Part shown: one piece after another, positions 45,928 to 54,902 of the stretch | Layout of the letters: every line of letters starts with the position of its first letter | Position numbering within the stretch: position 1 is the stretch's first letter | Assembly (NCBI GenBank): GCA_023410535.1 | Contig: JAEYPR010000019.1 | Location: 129,677-193,676 of the forward strand | DNA from: Bacillota bacterium | GTDB lineage: Bacteria; Bacillota; UBA4882; UBA8346 | Reading direction: 5' to 3' | Length of the DNA: 64,000 nucleotides | Program-made: the position numbers and the translations under genes | The notes under the pieces: generated by a model | What the model was told of the DNA's origin: nothing | Databases searched by the model: none | The model's input: the letters and a program-made list of their open reading frames with translations, nothing else

Positions 45928-46387
45928 TTTGTCCGGCTCCTTCCGCGGGGAGTCCTTGCCAGTCCTTGCGTAACGGGTAATTACCGTCCGGCCAATTATC
46001 CGGCAACGGATAGCGCCGGGCCGGCGGCGTATTTTCAACTTTGATGCCGAGCAAGTCCATTAATTCCCGTTCATAGAGAAAAACGCCGGGAAAAACTGCG
46101 CAAACCGAAGGGATAACCGGTTCTTCCCGCGGTGTGAGGACTTTGAGGTTGAAAACCAATCCTTCATTGTCGTAGAAATGATAAATGACCTCAAAATTAG
46201 CGCCGCTGTCCAATCCGGTGATTGTTCCGATTTGGGCCATACCCCAATCTTTCAAGGCTTGGGTGACCTCCAACAACTTGTCCGGGGCGACGGTGCCAAA
46301 CACCCGGCGTTCCCGGGGTGTGGTCACATCCGCTACCACAGCAGCGAATTTTTGCGCTAAAAATTCAGTCAGTGTTGCGTTGCTCAT
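45920..46387 (-). CDS. NuoC-like hydrogenase subunit
   Basis: 155 residues from the ATG of MSNATLTEFLAQ, with GGAGGGG upstream, overlapping the small subunit by 23 bases. The 30-kDa/NuoC fold is shown by FEVIYHFYDNEGLVFNLKVLTPREEPVIPSV and by LYERELMDLLGIKVENTPPARRYPLPDNWP near 110. It bridges the small and large subunits. In hydrogenase 3 this part is fused to the large subunit, but here it is a separate gene, as in complex I of many bacteria. Confidence 0.92.
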   Translation of the reverse strand: MSNATLTEFLAQKFAAVVADVTTPRERRVFGTVAPDKLLEVTQALKDWGMAQIGTITGLDSGANFEVIYHFYDNEGLVFNLKVLTPREEPVIPSVCAVFPGVFLYERELMDLLGIKVENTPPARRYPLPDNWPDGNYPLRKDWQGLPAEGAGQNE

Positions 46388-46889
46388 TTTGGCAAGCCCC
46401 TCCTTCACTCGGAATTTCTCCAATAACAATCGGATTTTCGGTGACATCCGCGCTAGCGGCGTCCGGTTGATCAATCCGCTCCAACAACTTGACGACCCCG
46501 TCAATAATCGCCTCCGGCCGGGCCGGGCAACCGGGAATATAGGCCGCCACCGGAATCGTGGAATCCAGACCGCCGGTCACACTATAACAGCCGTGGAAAA
46601 CTCCACCCGAACAGGCGCAAGTGCCGACCGCCACGATAAATTTAGGTTCCGGCATCTGTTCGTAGATCCGGCGCAGCCGGTCTTGCTGTTGCCGGGTCAC
46701 CGGACCGGAGCAAAGAATGATATCGGCATGCCGCGGCGTGCCTTTTTGCTGAATTCCAAACCGCTCCAAATCAAACTTGGGGGTCAAGGCCGCCACCACT
46801 TCGATATCGCAGGCATTACAGGAGCCGGTGTTGAAATGAAGCACCCAGGGTGATTTAACGCGGGCCCAACGGATAATTTTATCCAGCAT
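46365..46889 (-). CDS. [NiFe]-hydrogenase small subunit (NuoB-like)
   Basis: 174 residues. It holds one [4Fe-4S] cluster next to the active site. Ligands are in GSCNACDIE (C24, C27), VGTCACSGG and IPGCPARPE. The CxxC spacing at the first position is the hydrogenase form; complex I NuoB has adjacent Cys-Cys. The C-terminal acidic extension beyond about 155 is variable in the family. It starts six bases past the NuoA-like stop. Confidence 0.94.
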   Translation of the reverse strand: MLDKIIRWARVKSPWVLHFNTGSCNACDIEVVAALTPKFDLERFGIQQKGTPRHADIILCSGPVTRQQQDRLRRIYEQMPEPKFIVAVGTCACSGGVFHGCYSVTGGLDSTIPVAAYIPGCPARPEAIIDGVVKLLERIDQPDAASADVTENPIVIGEIPSEGGACQNEQRNTD

Positions 46890-46895
46890 CGCTGC

Positions 46896-47225
46896 TCACC
46901 TCACCATTAACGTGTATAACGACAGCGCTACGCCGGTCATATATAAGATTCCCAACAGCGCTATATTTCCCGCCGGCAAGGTGGCCATAATCAGCGCGGT
47001 AACGTGGATAATGGTAAAAAACAAGGCAAACGGGAAAAATGCGCCATAGTCCGGATGAACTTTAACGGCCGGCACATCCTCGCCGCACATATACATGGTA
47101 TGTTTGTCCCGGTGCGACTGGCCCTGGGCCGCCATTTTCGAACCCAAAGCCAGCAAGAGCAGACCCAGCAGCGTGAAGATTGCAAACGCAACCGGCGGAT
47201 AAAGCAGGAAACCGGATTCGTCCAT
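46896..47225 (-). CDS. NuoA-like membrane subunit
   Basis: 109 residues with three membrane segments. The acidic KVHPDYGAFFPFALFFTIIHV region and CGEDVPA loop resemble NuoA (NDUFA3/ND3) of complex I, with the loop that carries the Cys known for ND3. NuoA subunits are absent from hydrogenase 3 and hydrogenase 4, so its presence beside a NiFe large subunit is notable. Confidence 0.8.
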   Translation of the reverse strand: MDESGFLLYPPVAFAIFTLLGLLLLALGSKMAAQGQSHRDKHTMYMCGEDVPAVKVHPDYGAFFPFALFFTIIHVTALIMATLPAGNIALLGILYMTGVALSLYTLMVR

Positions 47226-47232
47226 TGCGAGT

Positions 47233-47538
47233 TCACCCCTTTAGGTTGGTTAATTTGCGGACATTCAGGCCCTTAAACTTTTTGGTGGCCAGCATCACGA
47301 TAGCCAAGGCAATCGCCACAAAAACCACTTCGACGACGACCACGGTGATCGCCAGCGCTTGACCGAGGGCCACTTTTCCATTGGCGGCGCCTGCGGTGAT
47401 GATGGCAAGGGTAACCCCTTTCGCCATAACCTCAAAACCAATTAACATCCGCAGCATGTTTTGAGAGGCCATCAAGGTATAGAGGCCGATCACGATTAAC
47501 AGTACGACTGCGATTAAATTCAAACCCAATTCATTCAT
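47233..47538 (-). CDS. NuoK/MnhC-like membrane subunit
   Basis: 101 residues from the ATG of MNELGLNLIAVV, with GAGGGAAG upstream; it overlaps the NuoJ-like stop by eight bases. Three membrane segments are seen, with the conserved Glu in NMLRMLIGFEVMAKGVTLAII near residue 37 where NuoK/MrpC carry it. It likely contributes to the ion path between antiporter subunits. Confidence 0.85.
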   Translation of the reverse strand: MNELGLNLIAVVLLIVIGLYTLMASQNMLRMLIGFEVMAKGVTLAIITAGAANGKVALGQALAITVVVVEVVFVAIALAIVMLATKKFKGLNVRKLTNLKG

Positions 47539-48025
47539 TGGTCTTCCCTCGTTTAAACAAGACGACCACGCCATACACGCCCACAAGCATAATCGTAATT
47601 TGTCCGATCAGGTCGAGCCCCCGGGTGTTCCAGAGAATCTGCCCGACCGTTTGGCCGTCGTGCACTGCCGCGATCGGAATTCCGGTGACAATCCGGTCTA
47701 CGTTTACCCAGAGCATGAAACCGCAAACTGCCACGAGCAACGGCAACAAGGCAAATTTCCGGTAATGCGTTTTCACTGCCTGCTTGGCTTCTTCCTCAGT
47801 CCGGGGAGTGGTCAGGCTGATTCCATTGATAAACAGCACGGTAATCAATCCGGCGCAAACCGAAAGTTCAAAGACGGCTGCCAACTGCGCCGACTTAAAC
47901 ACTACTAAGGTCAAGGCTACGCTGCATAACGCCAACGCCACGGCGCCGCGGAGCAGATCGGTAGCGAAAACAGCCATTATGGCCGCCCCGACTAAGACTG
48001 CTAACAAAAACAGTTGAGTCACCAT
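47531..48025 (-). CDS. NuoJ-like membrane subunit
   Basis: 164 residues with about five membrane segments. The N-terminal LLRGAVALALCSVALTLVVFKSAQLAAVFELSVCAGLITVLFINGISLT is like NuoJ (ND6)/MnhB and holds the Glu of the membrane segment. A hydrophilic loop (EEEAKQAVKTHYRK) follows and the C-terminus carries more membrane helices. It lies between the antiporter-like genes and the NuoK-like gene. Confidence 0.8.
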   Translation of the reverse strand: MVTQLFLLAVLVGAAIMAVFATDLLRGAVALALCSVALTLVVFKSAQLAAVFELSVCAGLITVLFINGISLTTPRTEEEAKQAVKTHYRKFALLPLLVAVCGFMLWVNVDRIVTGIPIAAVHDGQTVGQILWNTRGLDLIGQITIMLVGVYGVVVLFKRGKTNE

Positions 48026-48037
48026 TCTACTTCCTTC

Positions 48038-49480
48038 CTACTTCACGGTCATTTCCAAGACGGCTCGAACCGGAAGAATCAGTTTGTTGATAACAAACGG
48101 AAAAGCGATGCCGATCGCAATGGTAATTGCAGCCATCAAAAGGGCCGGGAAATATGCAACCGGTGCCACTTCGTTAATATTTTCCAAACCTTCTTTCAAT
48201 TTTCCGAAGAAGACCGAACGTTGCAACGAAAGCAGATAAGCCAAAGTGACGACACCGGCAAAAACGGCGATGACCGCATAAAGATGATAACCGGTCATCC
48301 ATAAGGCCATAATGATTAATAACTTGCTCCAGAAACCGCCTAACGGCGGAATTCCAGCGGTTGATAACATCGCGATGATTGAAGTGTAACCGATGATCGG
48401 CATTTTTTGCGTTAACCCGCCCAACTTCTCAAAATCACGGGTGCCGGTGGCTGATTCAACCGAACCGGCGTTCAGGAACAACAACGACTTGAAGATGGCG
48501 TGGTTGAAGAAATGGAATGCCGCTCCCAACAGCCCCAATACCGAACCGGTGGCAAAACCGGCAACGATATAGCCGATCTGGCTAATACTGGAGAAAGCCA
48601 GCATTCGTTTGAAATCCTTTTGACCCAACGCGAAAAACGAACCCAGGATGATTGAAAGCGCCGCTAAAAATAGCAATACCGAAGTGAACGGCTTGCTAAA
48701 CCCGAATACTGCGATGATCACCCGCATCAAGGTATAGATTCCGGCTACCTTCGTAACGATCCCGCCCAAGAAAACCGCGATCGGGGCCGGCGCTCCGGTG
48801 TATGCGTCCGGCAGCCACCCATGAAACGGCATAATCCCGCCTTTCAACGCAAAAGCGCAAACGCTCAAAGCCAAAGCCAACTGATATCCCAACGTTCCGG
48901 AAAGCGCGCCGACTTTTTTAAGTTCGCTGAAAGCGACACTGCCGGTCATGGCGAACAACAGCGCAATCGCGACCAACAACAGTGTCGTGGCAACCGCCGA
49001 CAACATCATATATTTGAAAGCGCCTTCGAGACCATTGCGATCAATTTGGTACGCGATTAAAATGAAGACGCTGACCGATAGGATTTCCAAGAAAACATAG
49101 AGCGAAAACAGATCGGTCGCCATCACCAGCCCGTCCATTCCGGTTACCGCCAGCAACAACAATGCGTAACAACCCGGCCGGCGATCAGGGTCCAACGGAT
49201 AACCGATCGCAAAAACTACGGTGACCATAACGACCAGGCTGATCGCCAACAACACCACTAAGGAAAGGCCGTCAATCTGCAAAGAAAACATCCCGCCGAA
49301 AACACTTTGGTTGAATTGAAAGTTGCGGCTGCTTGAATGAAACGCCAGCCAACCCGTAATCGCCAGCAACCAAGCGGTTGCAAGCACTGTCACTACAGTA
49401 GCTCCCTGAGACCAGAGTTTCCGTAAGATCGGCATCAAAGCCGCTCCGAGCAACGGTACAAAAATTAATGCTAAAAGCAC
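48038..49480 (-). CDS. Antiporter-like subunit 3 (NuoM/NuoN/HyfF type)
   Basis: 480 residues from a GTG with AGGAGG upstream. Fourteen-helix proton-translocating subunit. The key residues are present: FLEILSVSVFILIAYQ with Glu in TM5, GGIMPFHGWLPDAYTGAPAP with Lys just before in TM7, and LGQKDFKRMLAFSSISQIG. It resembles NuoM/NuoN and the hydrogenase-4 antiporter-like subunits. Confidence 0.9.
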   Translation of the reverse strand: MLLALIFVPLLGAALMPILRKLWSQGATVVTVLATAWLLAITGWLAFHSSSRNFQFNQSVFGGMFSLQIDGLSLVVLLAISLVVMVTVVFAIGYPLDPDRRPGCYALLLLAVTGMDGLVMATDLFSLYVFLEILSVSVFILIAYQIDRNGLEGAFKYMMLSAVATTLLLVAIALLFAMTGSVAFSELKKVGALSGTLGYQLALALSVCAFALKGGIMPFHGWLPDAYTGAPAPIAVFLGGIVTKVAGIYTLMRVIIAVFGFSKPFTSVLLFLAALSIILGSFFALGQKDFKRMLAFSSISQIGYIVAGFATGSVLGLLGAAFHFFNHAIFKSLLFLNAGSVESATGTRDFEKLGGLTQKMPIIGYTSIIAMLSTAGIPPLGGFWSKLLIIMALWMTGYHLYAVIAVFAGVVTLAYLLSLQRSVFFGKLKEGLENINEVAPVAYFPALLMAAITIAIGIAFPFVINKLILPVRAVLEMTVK

Positions 49481-49543
49481 GGCCGGTTCCTCCTGAGATT
49501 CTAACGCTTACGAGCATTGCAGCTACCTGGCGTGATCCAGTAC

Positions 49544-51376
49544 TCACTTCATGACCCAGGTAATATAAATGACAATCCCAACCATTCCGGCAATTGACCA
49601 AGCGAGGTAATCGGCGTACAGCCCGGTATGCACCGCCCGCAGCGAGCTAAGCCGCTGCGCCGCCCATGGTATCAAGCGCTGGAATATCCAATCAACCGAA
49701 CGTTCAAATACGAACAATCCGTATACGATCTCCTTCAGGACCGGCCGGCAGAAATCATAAGGGTCGAACACCCGCTTTTGCGCCAAGTCATAAACGGTTT
49801 TGAGAATCGGGAAATTCCGGATGTAATCGGTGGCTCCGGCTCCGCAACCGCTTAATTTCACCCCGAGCCAGTGACTCAACGCCGCAACGACCAAGGTCCC
49901 CACCGTTACCCAAAAAAGGCCGCTCAAAGCGAAACCGAAACCAGCTTCGGCCAATTCAGGGCCAAACCGGCCGCTCAATGCCGGTTTGATCAAATGTTCG
50001 ACCGGCAACCGGTGGTTCAATCCGAAAACAATACAAAGCGCCGCCAATATCAGCATCGGCAACGCCATGGTCCAATGAACCTCGGCAACTTGTTTACTGC
50101 TTGATTTGCCAAAAAAGACCGCATGCCCCAACTTTACAAAAGCAATCGTGTTCAAGAAAACACCGAGAACCGCCACAACCAAAAACAAGGTTTGGTCGTG
50201 CTCGACCAGGCTTTCAAAGATCAATTCTTTGGAGACGAACGCGTTCAAGCCGGGGAACCCGGCCATGGCCGCCGCGGCAATTAGAAAGCAAACGAATGTT
50301 ACCGGCATTGATTTGGCCAAGCCGCCCAGGTTCCTGAATTCAGTAGTGCCCGCTTCCTTTTCCACCGCGCCGGCAGTTAGGAAAAGACAGGTTTTGTAGA
50401 TGGCGTGGTTGAGCATATGGAAAAGTCCGCCGACCACGCCGATCGGGGTACCGCTACCGATTCCCAACAAAATATACCCGACTTGGCTGACGGCTGAGTA
50501 GGAAAGCAACCGTTTATATTCGGTCTGCAAAAGCACCATGCTTGAAGCAATCACGATGGTGACTGCACCCATTCCCATCATGAATATTTCCAACGCCGAA
50601 TTGATCGTGAAAAAATCCAACGTTATTCGGGTCGCTAAATAAATACCGATCAGCTTCTCGATGGAAGCCGGCAAAAAGGCCATAAACGGCAACGGCGCAT
50701 CGATTGCAGCATCAGGAATCCAAGTGTGAAACGGCACAGCGCCGGCTTTCGCCATGGCACCGATCATGAGTAAGACATACGCTGCTCCACCCAATCCCAA
50801 CGTCGTTAAATGGATCTCCGTCATCACTAGTGTTTTAGCTTGAACTCCCGCCATTCCCACGCCCAACATCAAACAGAGATCGGAAAATCCAACAATGATA
50901 AAAGTCTTCATGCCGGTCCGCCAAGCCCGTTCATTCCCAATCGCGATCATCCCGTAGAGGGTGATCATTAACGCTTCCCAAAATACCAACATTAAAACGA
51001 GGTTGTTCGCGATAACCGAACCCAACGCCAATGTTTCGGAGATCAGCATCAATCCGTAAAATTGATTCTTGCGCTGCTGCCGCGCCAAGAACTTCCAGGA
51101 ATATACCGCAATGAGCAAGGAAAATCCGGCAATGGCCGCCGCAATCAATTGGCTGAACCGGTCATACCGTAATTGAAAATCAATTCCAAAACCGGACCAG
51201 GGAATAGTGAGCGCGACCGGCCGGCCCCAGAGCCGGATGGTGATCCCTGCCATCGCCATGGTCGTCAGGACTGTCAAAAATTCGTGGAGCAATCTCGTAC
51301 GGCCCGGAATAACCAGCAACAAGATTCCGACTGCCCCGGGAATGAAAGTAAGTGCCAAAAGTAACATCGGGTCCAT
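49544..51376 (-). CDS. Antiporter-like subunit 2 (NuoL type, long C-terminus)
   Basis: 610 residues. Central motifs are VFWEALMITLYGMIAIG (TM5 Glu) and AKAGAVPFHTWIPDAAIDAPLPFMAFL (TM7 Lys). Beyond about residue 480 there is a long tail of amphipathic and membrane helices (about 480-610), as in NuoL, whose C-terminal arm runs along the membrane domain. It starts four bases after the previous gene. Confidence 0.9.
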   Translation of the reverse strand: MDPMLLLALTFIPGAVGILLLVIPGRTRLLHEFLTVLTTMAMAGITIRLWGRPVALTIPWSGFGIDFQLRYDRFSQLIAAAIAGFSLLIAVYSWKFLARQQRKNQFYGLMLISETLALGSVIANNLVLMLVFWEALMITLYGMIAIGNERAWRTGMKTFIIVGFSDLCLMLGVGMAGVQAKTLVMTEIHLTTLGLGGAAYVLLMIGAMAKAGAVPFHTWIPDAAIDAPLPFMAFLPASIEKLIGIYLATRITLDFFTINSALEIFMMGMGAVTIVIASSMVLLQTEYKRLLSYSAVSQVGYILLGIGSGTPIGVVGGLFHMLNHAIYKTCLFLTAGAVEKEAGTTEFRNLGGLAKSMPVTFVCFLIAAAAMAGFPGLNAFVSKELIFESLVEHDQTLFLVVAVLGVFLNTIAFVKLGHAVFFGKSSSKQVAEVHWTMALPMLILAALCIVFGLNHRLPVEHLIKPALSGRFGPELAEAGFGFALSGLFWVTVGTLVVAALSHWLGVKLSGCGAGATDYIRNFPILKTVYDLAQKRVFDPYDFCRPVLKEIVYGLFVFERSVDWIFQRLIPWAAQRLSSLRAVHTGLYADYLAWSIAGMVGIVIYITWVMK

Positions 51377-51380
51377 ATTT

Positions 51381-52805
51381 TTAACTCCCTATCATCTGCC
51401 GCACGGCAACTTGGACAAATTCACTTGGAAAATGGACCAATAAACCGGTGATTAACGAAAGAGCCGCTAATAGCACGACAGCCGCCAACATCGTAGCGGA
51501 TCCTTCCTTGGCCAGGTGACCGTTTTGAGGTTCACCCATAAAGACCAGGGCAAACACCCGCAACAGATAAAGAATGGTTAAAAACGAACCCAAAATAAAA
51601 AAACCGGCAATCCACGGAAAACCGTCCCGGATCGCCCCGGTAATAATCATATATTTCCCAAAAAAACCTCCAAAAGGCGGAATACCCATAACCGATAAGG
51701 AACAAAACGCAAATGCCAATGCCGTGACCGGCATGGTCTTGATCAGTCCGCCCATTTGCCGCATATCTTTGGTATGCATTGCATGTTCGATGATTCCGGC
51801 GCACAGAAATAAGCCGCCTTTCGAAATAGCGTGGTACATGATGAATAACAATCCGCCCGTTACCGCCAATTGATTTCGCATTAATAAACCAAGGAAAATA
51901 AAAGCCAATTGACTGACGGTGGAATAAGCGATGACCCGCTTGATATCGCTCTCCATTAACGCGGCGCCGCCGGTGGCGATCGCGCTGATGGTAATTACCA
52001 CGGGCAAGACTTGATGCCAAAACTGGCTGAAGACCATTGTTCCCACAAAGATTCTGGCAAAGACAAAAACGCCGATCTTAACCAGAACCGCCGCATGGAG
52101 TAAGGCGGTAACCGGCGACGGCGCCACCCCCGCGTCCGGCAACCAACTATGGAACGGCAATGTTGCCGATTTAGAGAAGATCCCGATCATGATCAACAAC
52201 ACTGCGAGATCGGGCGCTGATTTACCACGCAGTTCATTGAGATTAAAGGTGCCGTACTGACTGTCAATAATGACAAACCCGAGTAACATGGCCAAAGCCC
52301 CGCCAACTGTGATTAAAAACGCTTTGTCGGCCCGTAAAACAACCTCCCGTTCCCGGAAAAAGCCAATAAGGCGCCAGCAACAAACGGCGGAAATCTCCCA
52401 GAACAAATAGATGAAGATTAAATTCTTCGAGTAAACCAAACCCATCATCGCGCCCAGGAAGAGGACGACCATGAAGTAATACTCGTTTTGATTTTTATAA
52501 TGATGGATATACCCGAAAGAATACAACACAATCAGTAAGCCTACCAAAGAGGCGGACAGCGCCATAAAAACCCCTAAAACATCGGCGGTTAAATTGAGAT
52601 GAAACCCCAGTATCAAAGGGACGTCAATGTTGATTGTCCGCCCCGAATACACCACACCCGCCAATGCGGTTGATGCGCCAAACGATGCCGCAATCAGCAA
52701 CAACGCCAGGAGGTTACGGAGTTTCACCGCTGCTTGACCAACAAACGGCAACAGCATTGAACCGAGGATCGGTATCAAGATCGCGAGCACAACAAACTTT
52801 TCCAT
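51381..52805 (-). CDS. Antiporter-like subunit 1 (HyfB/MnhD/NuoL type)
   Basis: 474 residues from the ATG of MEKFVVLAIL with AAAGGG upstream; the frame extends 16 codons further without a ribosome site. First gene of the operon. Motifs are YLFWEISAVCCWRLIGF (TM5 Glu), KSATLPFHSWLPDA near 220 with the TM7 Lys, HAAVLVKIG near 245, and SDIKRVIAYSTVSQ near 300. It is the third proton-channel-like subunit, so the complex has enough of them to pump several ions per H2. The 441-base gap upstream (52806-53246) has AT-rich DNA and no recognised gene or clear operator. Confidence 0.9.
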   Translation of the reverse strand: MEKFVVLAILIPILGSMLLPFVGQAAVKLRNLLALLLIAASFGASTALAGVVYSGRTINIDVPLILGFHLNLTADVLGVFMALSASLVGLLIVLYSFGYIHHYKNQNEYYFMVVLFLGAMMGLVYSKNLIFIYLFWEISAVCCWRLIGFFREREVVLRADKAFLITVGGALAMLLGFVIIDSQYGTFNLNELRGKSAPDLAVLLIMIGIFSKSATLPFHSWLPDAGVAPSPVTALLHAAVLVKIGVFVFARIFVGTMVFSQFWHQVLPVVITISAIATGGAALMESDIKRVIAYSTVSQLAFIFLGLLMRNQLAVTGGLLFIMYHAISKGGLFLCAGIIEHAMHTKDMRQMGGLIKTMPVTALAFAFCSLSVMGIPPFGGFFGKYMIITGAIRDGFPWIAGFFILGSFLTILYLLRVFALVFMGEPQNGHLAKEGSATMLAAVVLLAALSLITGLLVHFPSEFVQVAVRQMIGS

Positions 52806-53246
52806 GACCTTCCCTTTCGTCTTGGTTTCGCCACAAGGTAAACAGTGAATCAAGGGATACTGCGGTTCGACTGGCCGCTGACACCGAATGATCTCACTCG
52901 TAGTAAAATATCCATTCGAGCCGTTCCTTAGTCTTTTTATCGATAAAAGTATCCTGCCGATTTCTTTTTTCGTAATCGGAAAGCCATCAACGAATCAGCG
53001 CAATATTTCCGATTGAAAATTAACCCTGAAAAATGCCCAAAAAAAGGGGCCGAATCGCTTCAGCCTCAAATCATCGTAAATTATTGAATTGATTACACTT
53101 ATAAATCAAGAAAATATGGCGCGTGGATGATCGTCTCAAATATTTAACGCAATATAATTAATAAATTGGATGGAAAACTTCTGCCATGAATCCTTGACAT
53201 CATAGTCATAGTAGAAATCTTTCATCCAGAGCGAAAGTCGAATCGC

Positions 53247-53393
53247 TTAATATTGATTTCTGCGGAACATTCGTTCTAAAAATGAATGTTCTTCCGTTTC
53301 CAAATGTTTGTTACTTTTATATAACTGGCCGCCGCAACGACGACAATATTCGCGCCAGCACCAGTTCTTTCCGCCACAGTCTCCACATTGCAT
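53247..53393 (-). CDS. Small zinc-ribbon-like protein (48 aa)
   Basis: 48 residues starting at an ATG with AGGAGAGG eight bases upstream. It has a four-cysteine pattern (CGDCGG, then CWREYCRRCGG), the short zinc-ribbon spacing, followed by a charged C-terminal tail ending in FRRNQY. It is too short for a family call. It sits in a gap of 750 bases between the hydrogenase operon and spoIIP. Confidence 0.55.
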   Translation of the reverse strand: MQCGDCGGKNWCWREYCRRCGGQLYKSNKHLETEEHSFLERMFRRNQY

Positions 53394-53604
53394 CGTTCAA
53401 TTCCTCTCCTTTTTCACATATCGGAGTTTATTTTTAAGTTCCTCCCTAGTATATGAACGGATTTCATTTTTGCCATATTCTTTTCGCTGTTTTTAAAAAG
53501 CTTTACAAAAAGGTAATATCGCATTTTTCGGATCCGACAGAGCAAACAGGTGCGATTGGTTCTAAACTCCCGATTTACGTCATATATTTTAGGCAGGAAG
53601 GTGG

Positions 53605-54699
53605 GTGGACTTGCTGGAGCCGATCGATAAAAACAAATCCGCGCATATTCCGCCATGGTTCTTCTTTGGTACGCTCGGGATTCTCTTAATGTTGATCAGC
53701 GCCTTGGCGGTAATTGCCATTCGTACCACGACCAATCATTCGACCAAAACAATGGTGTCCAGTTTACGGACAGGTCCGATTCGTTTGGATACCCAAACCA
53801 GCCGGTTTATCTTGCGTAAAGGGATCCCGGCCTTGGACCGTTCGGTTGATGAAGATGATCCTTTCACTTTTTTCAATTTTAACTGGACCGAAATTTACTG
53901 GCGCCTCGCCGCCAATATCTCCAATGCAACACCGCAAGAAATACTTAAGGCGCAGTTGCCATTGTTGGCGCTGGTCAAGCCAAAACCAGTACAGTTGGTT
54001 AAAAGGGTTCAGCCGCCGGTTCAAACGGAACCAAGACCGGAATCGCCGCCAAGCACCGAACCGCCGGCGTTATCCGGCGACCCGACGGTCTTTATTTATC
54101 ACTCTCATACGACCGAGGCCTATATCCCGAATAGCGGCAAAGACCATACGCCCAACGCCAAAGGAGATATTGTGCTGGTTGGATCGTATCTCCAAAAGCT
54201 TTTAGAAACCAAATATGGTATCAAGACCATCCATAATGAAGATATTCACGATACGTTCCCATTTCGCGACTCCTATAAACGTTCTCAAGTCACGGCCATG
54301 AAATATCTGAAAGAATACCCCAGTATCAAAGTGGTACTCGATATCCACCGGAATGCAACCCCTGGGGTTGACGCAACCGCAAATGTCCACGGTCAGGATA
54401 CGGCAACTATTTCGTTAGTGGTTGGGAGCGATAAGATGGGGCTACCCCATCCCAATTGGCGCAAAAACCTGGCGTTTGCCAAGAAGCTGGAAGAAGCCAT
54501 GAATCATTATTATCCCGGGCTATGTGACGGACTGCTCCTTTCCGACGCCCGTTATAACCAACATTTGCACGACCATTCGGTAATTGTCGAATTCGGCGAT
54601 CAAAACTCAACGTTGGAGAAGGCCTATCGCGCGGTGGAATTTTTTGCGGAGGTACTTGTATATACCATGAATGAGGAGGCAAAAGAGTCGAAACCCTAA
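53605..54699 (+). CDS. spoIIP: Stage II sporulation protein P-like amidase
   Basis: About 364 residues from GTG (53605) or 362 from TTG (53611); the TTG is better spaced from AGGAAGG. A membrane helix follows the cytoplasmic start (PPWFFFGTLGILLMLISALAVIAIR). A Pro-rich linker (130-155) leads to the SpoIIP amidase/endopeptidase domain, with VFIYHSHTTEAYIP near 165 carrying the zinc-site His, VVLDIHRNATPGVDA near 245, and YNQHLHDHSVIVEFGDQNSTLEKAYR near 318. With SpoIID it removes septal peptidoglycan during engulfment, so the organism makes endospores. Confidence 0.93.
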   Translation: MDLLEPIDKNKSAHIPPWFFFGTLGILLMLISALAVIAIRTTTNHSTKTMVSSLRTGPIRLDTQTSRFILRKGIPALDRSVDEDDPFTFFNFNWTEIYWRLAANISNATPQEILKAQLPLLALVKPKPVQLVKRVQPPVQTEPRPESPPSTEPPALSGDPTVFIYHSHTTEAYIPNSGKDHTPNAKGDIVLVGSYLQKLLETKYGIKTIHNEDIHDTFPFRDSYKRSQVTAMKYLKEYPSIKVVLDIHRNATPGVDATANVHGQDTATISLVVGSDKMGLPHPNWRKNLAFAKKLEEAMNHYYPGLCDGLLLSDARYNQHLHDHSVIVEFGDQNSTLEKAYRAVEFFAEVLVYTMNEEAKESKP

Positions 54700-54768
54700 G
54701 TACTACAGGTAGGAAAAATTGTGCACCAGAGCGAAAGCCGACTACAGAAATCACTGTAAAAAAGTTTA

Positions 54769-54843
54769 TAAAAAAATTAGCCTACACTATAGTGATTCGC
54801 TTTCTTCAGGCTATCAATAGAGTGTAGGCTAATGTCGATTGTC
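54769..54843 (-). terminator. Terminator after ferredoxin-type gene
   Basis: A 13-bp perfect stem (54776-54788 with 54831-54843) around a 42-base loop with further small hairpins; the minus strand runs into TTTTTTT. Confidence 0.7.
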
Positions 54844-54902
54844 AATTTCTGAAGTCTTTCAGCGGCGTACTACGAAAGCGTCAACTGCTTTCGTTATCGA
54901 GG

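Noticed and set aside
43400..52805. NADH:quinone oxidoreductase (complex I)
   Set aside because: Large subunit has both NiFe cysteine pairs and a cleavable tail, the small subunit has CxxC, and a maturation protease is present; nuoEFG are absent.
53394..53604. tRNA or small RNA gene between the zinc-ribbon ORF and spoIIP
   Set aside because: No cloverleaf or conserved RNA motif was visible; it is AT-rich promoter-like DNA.
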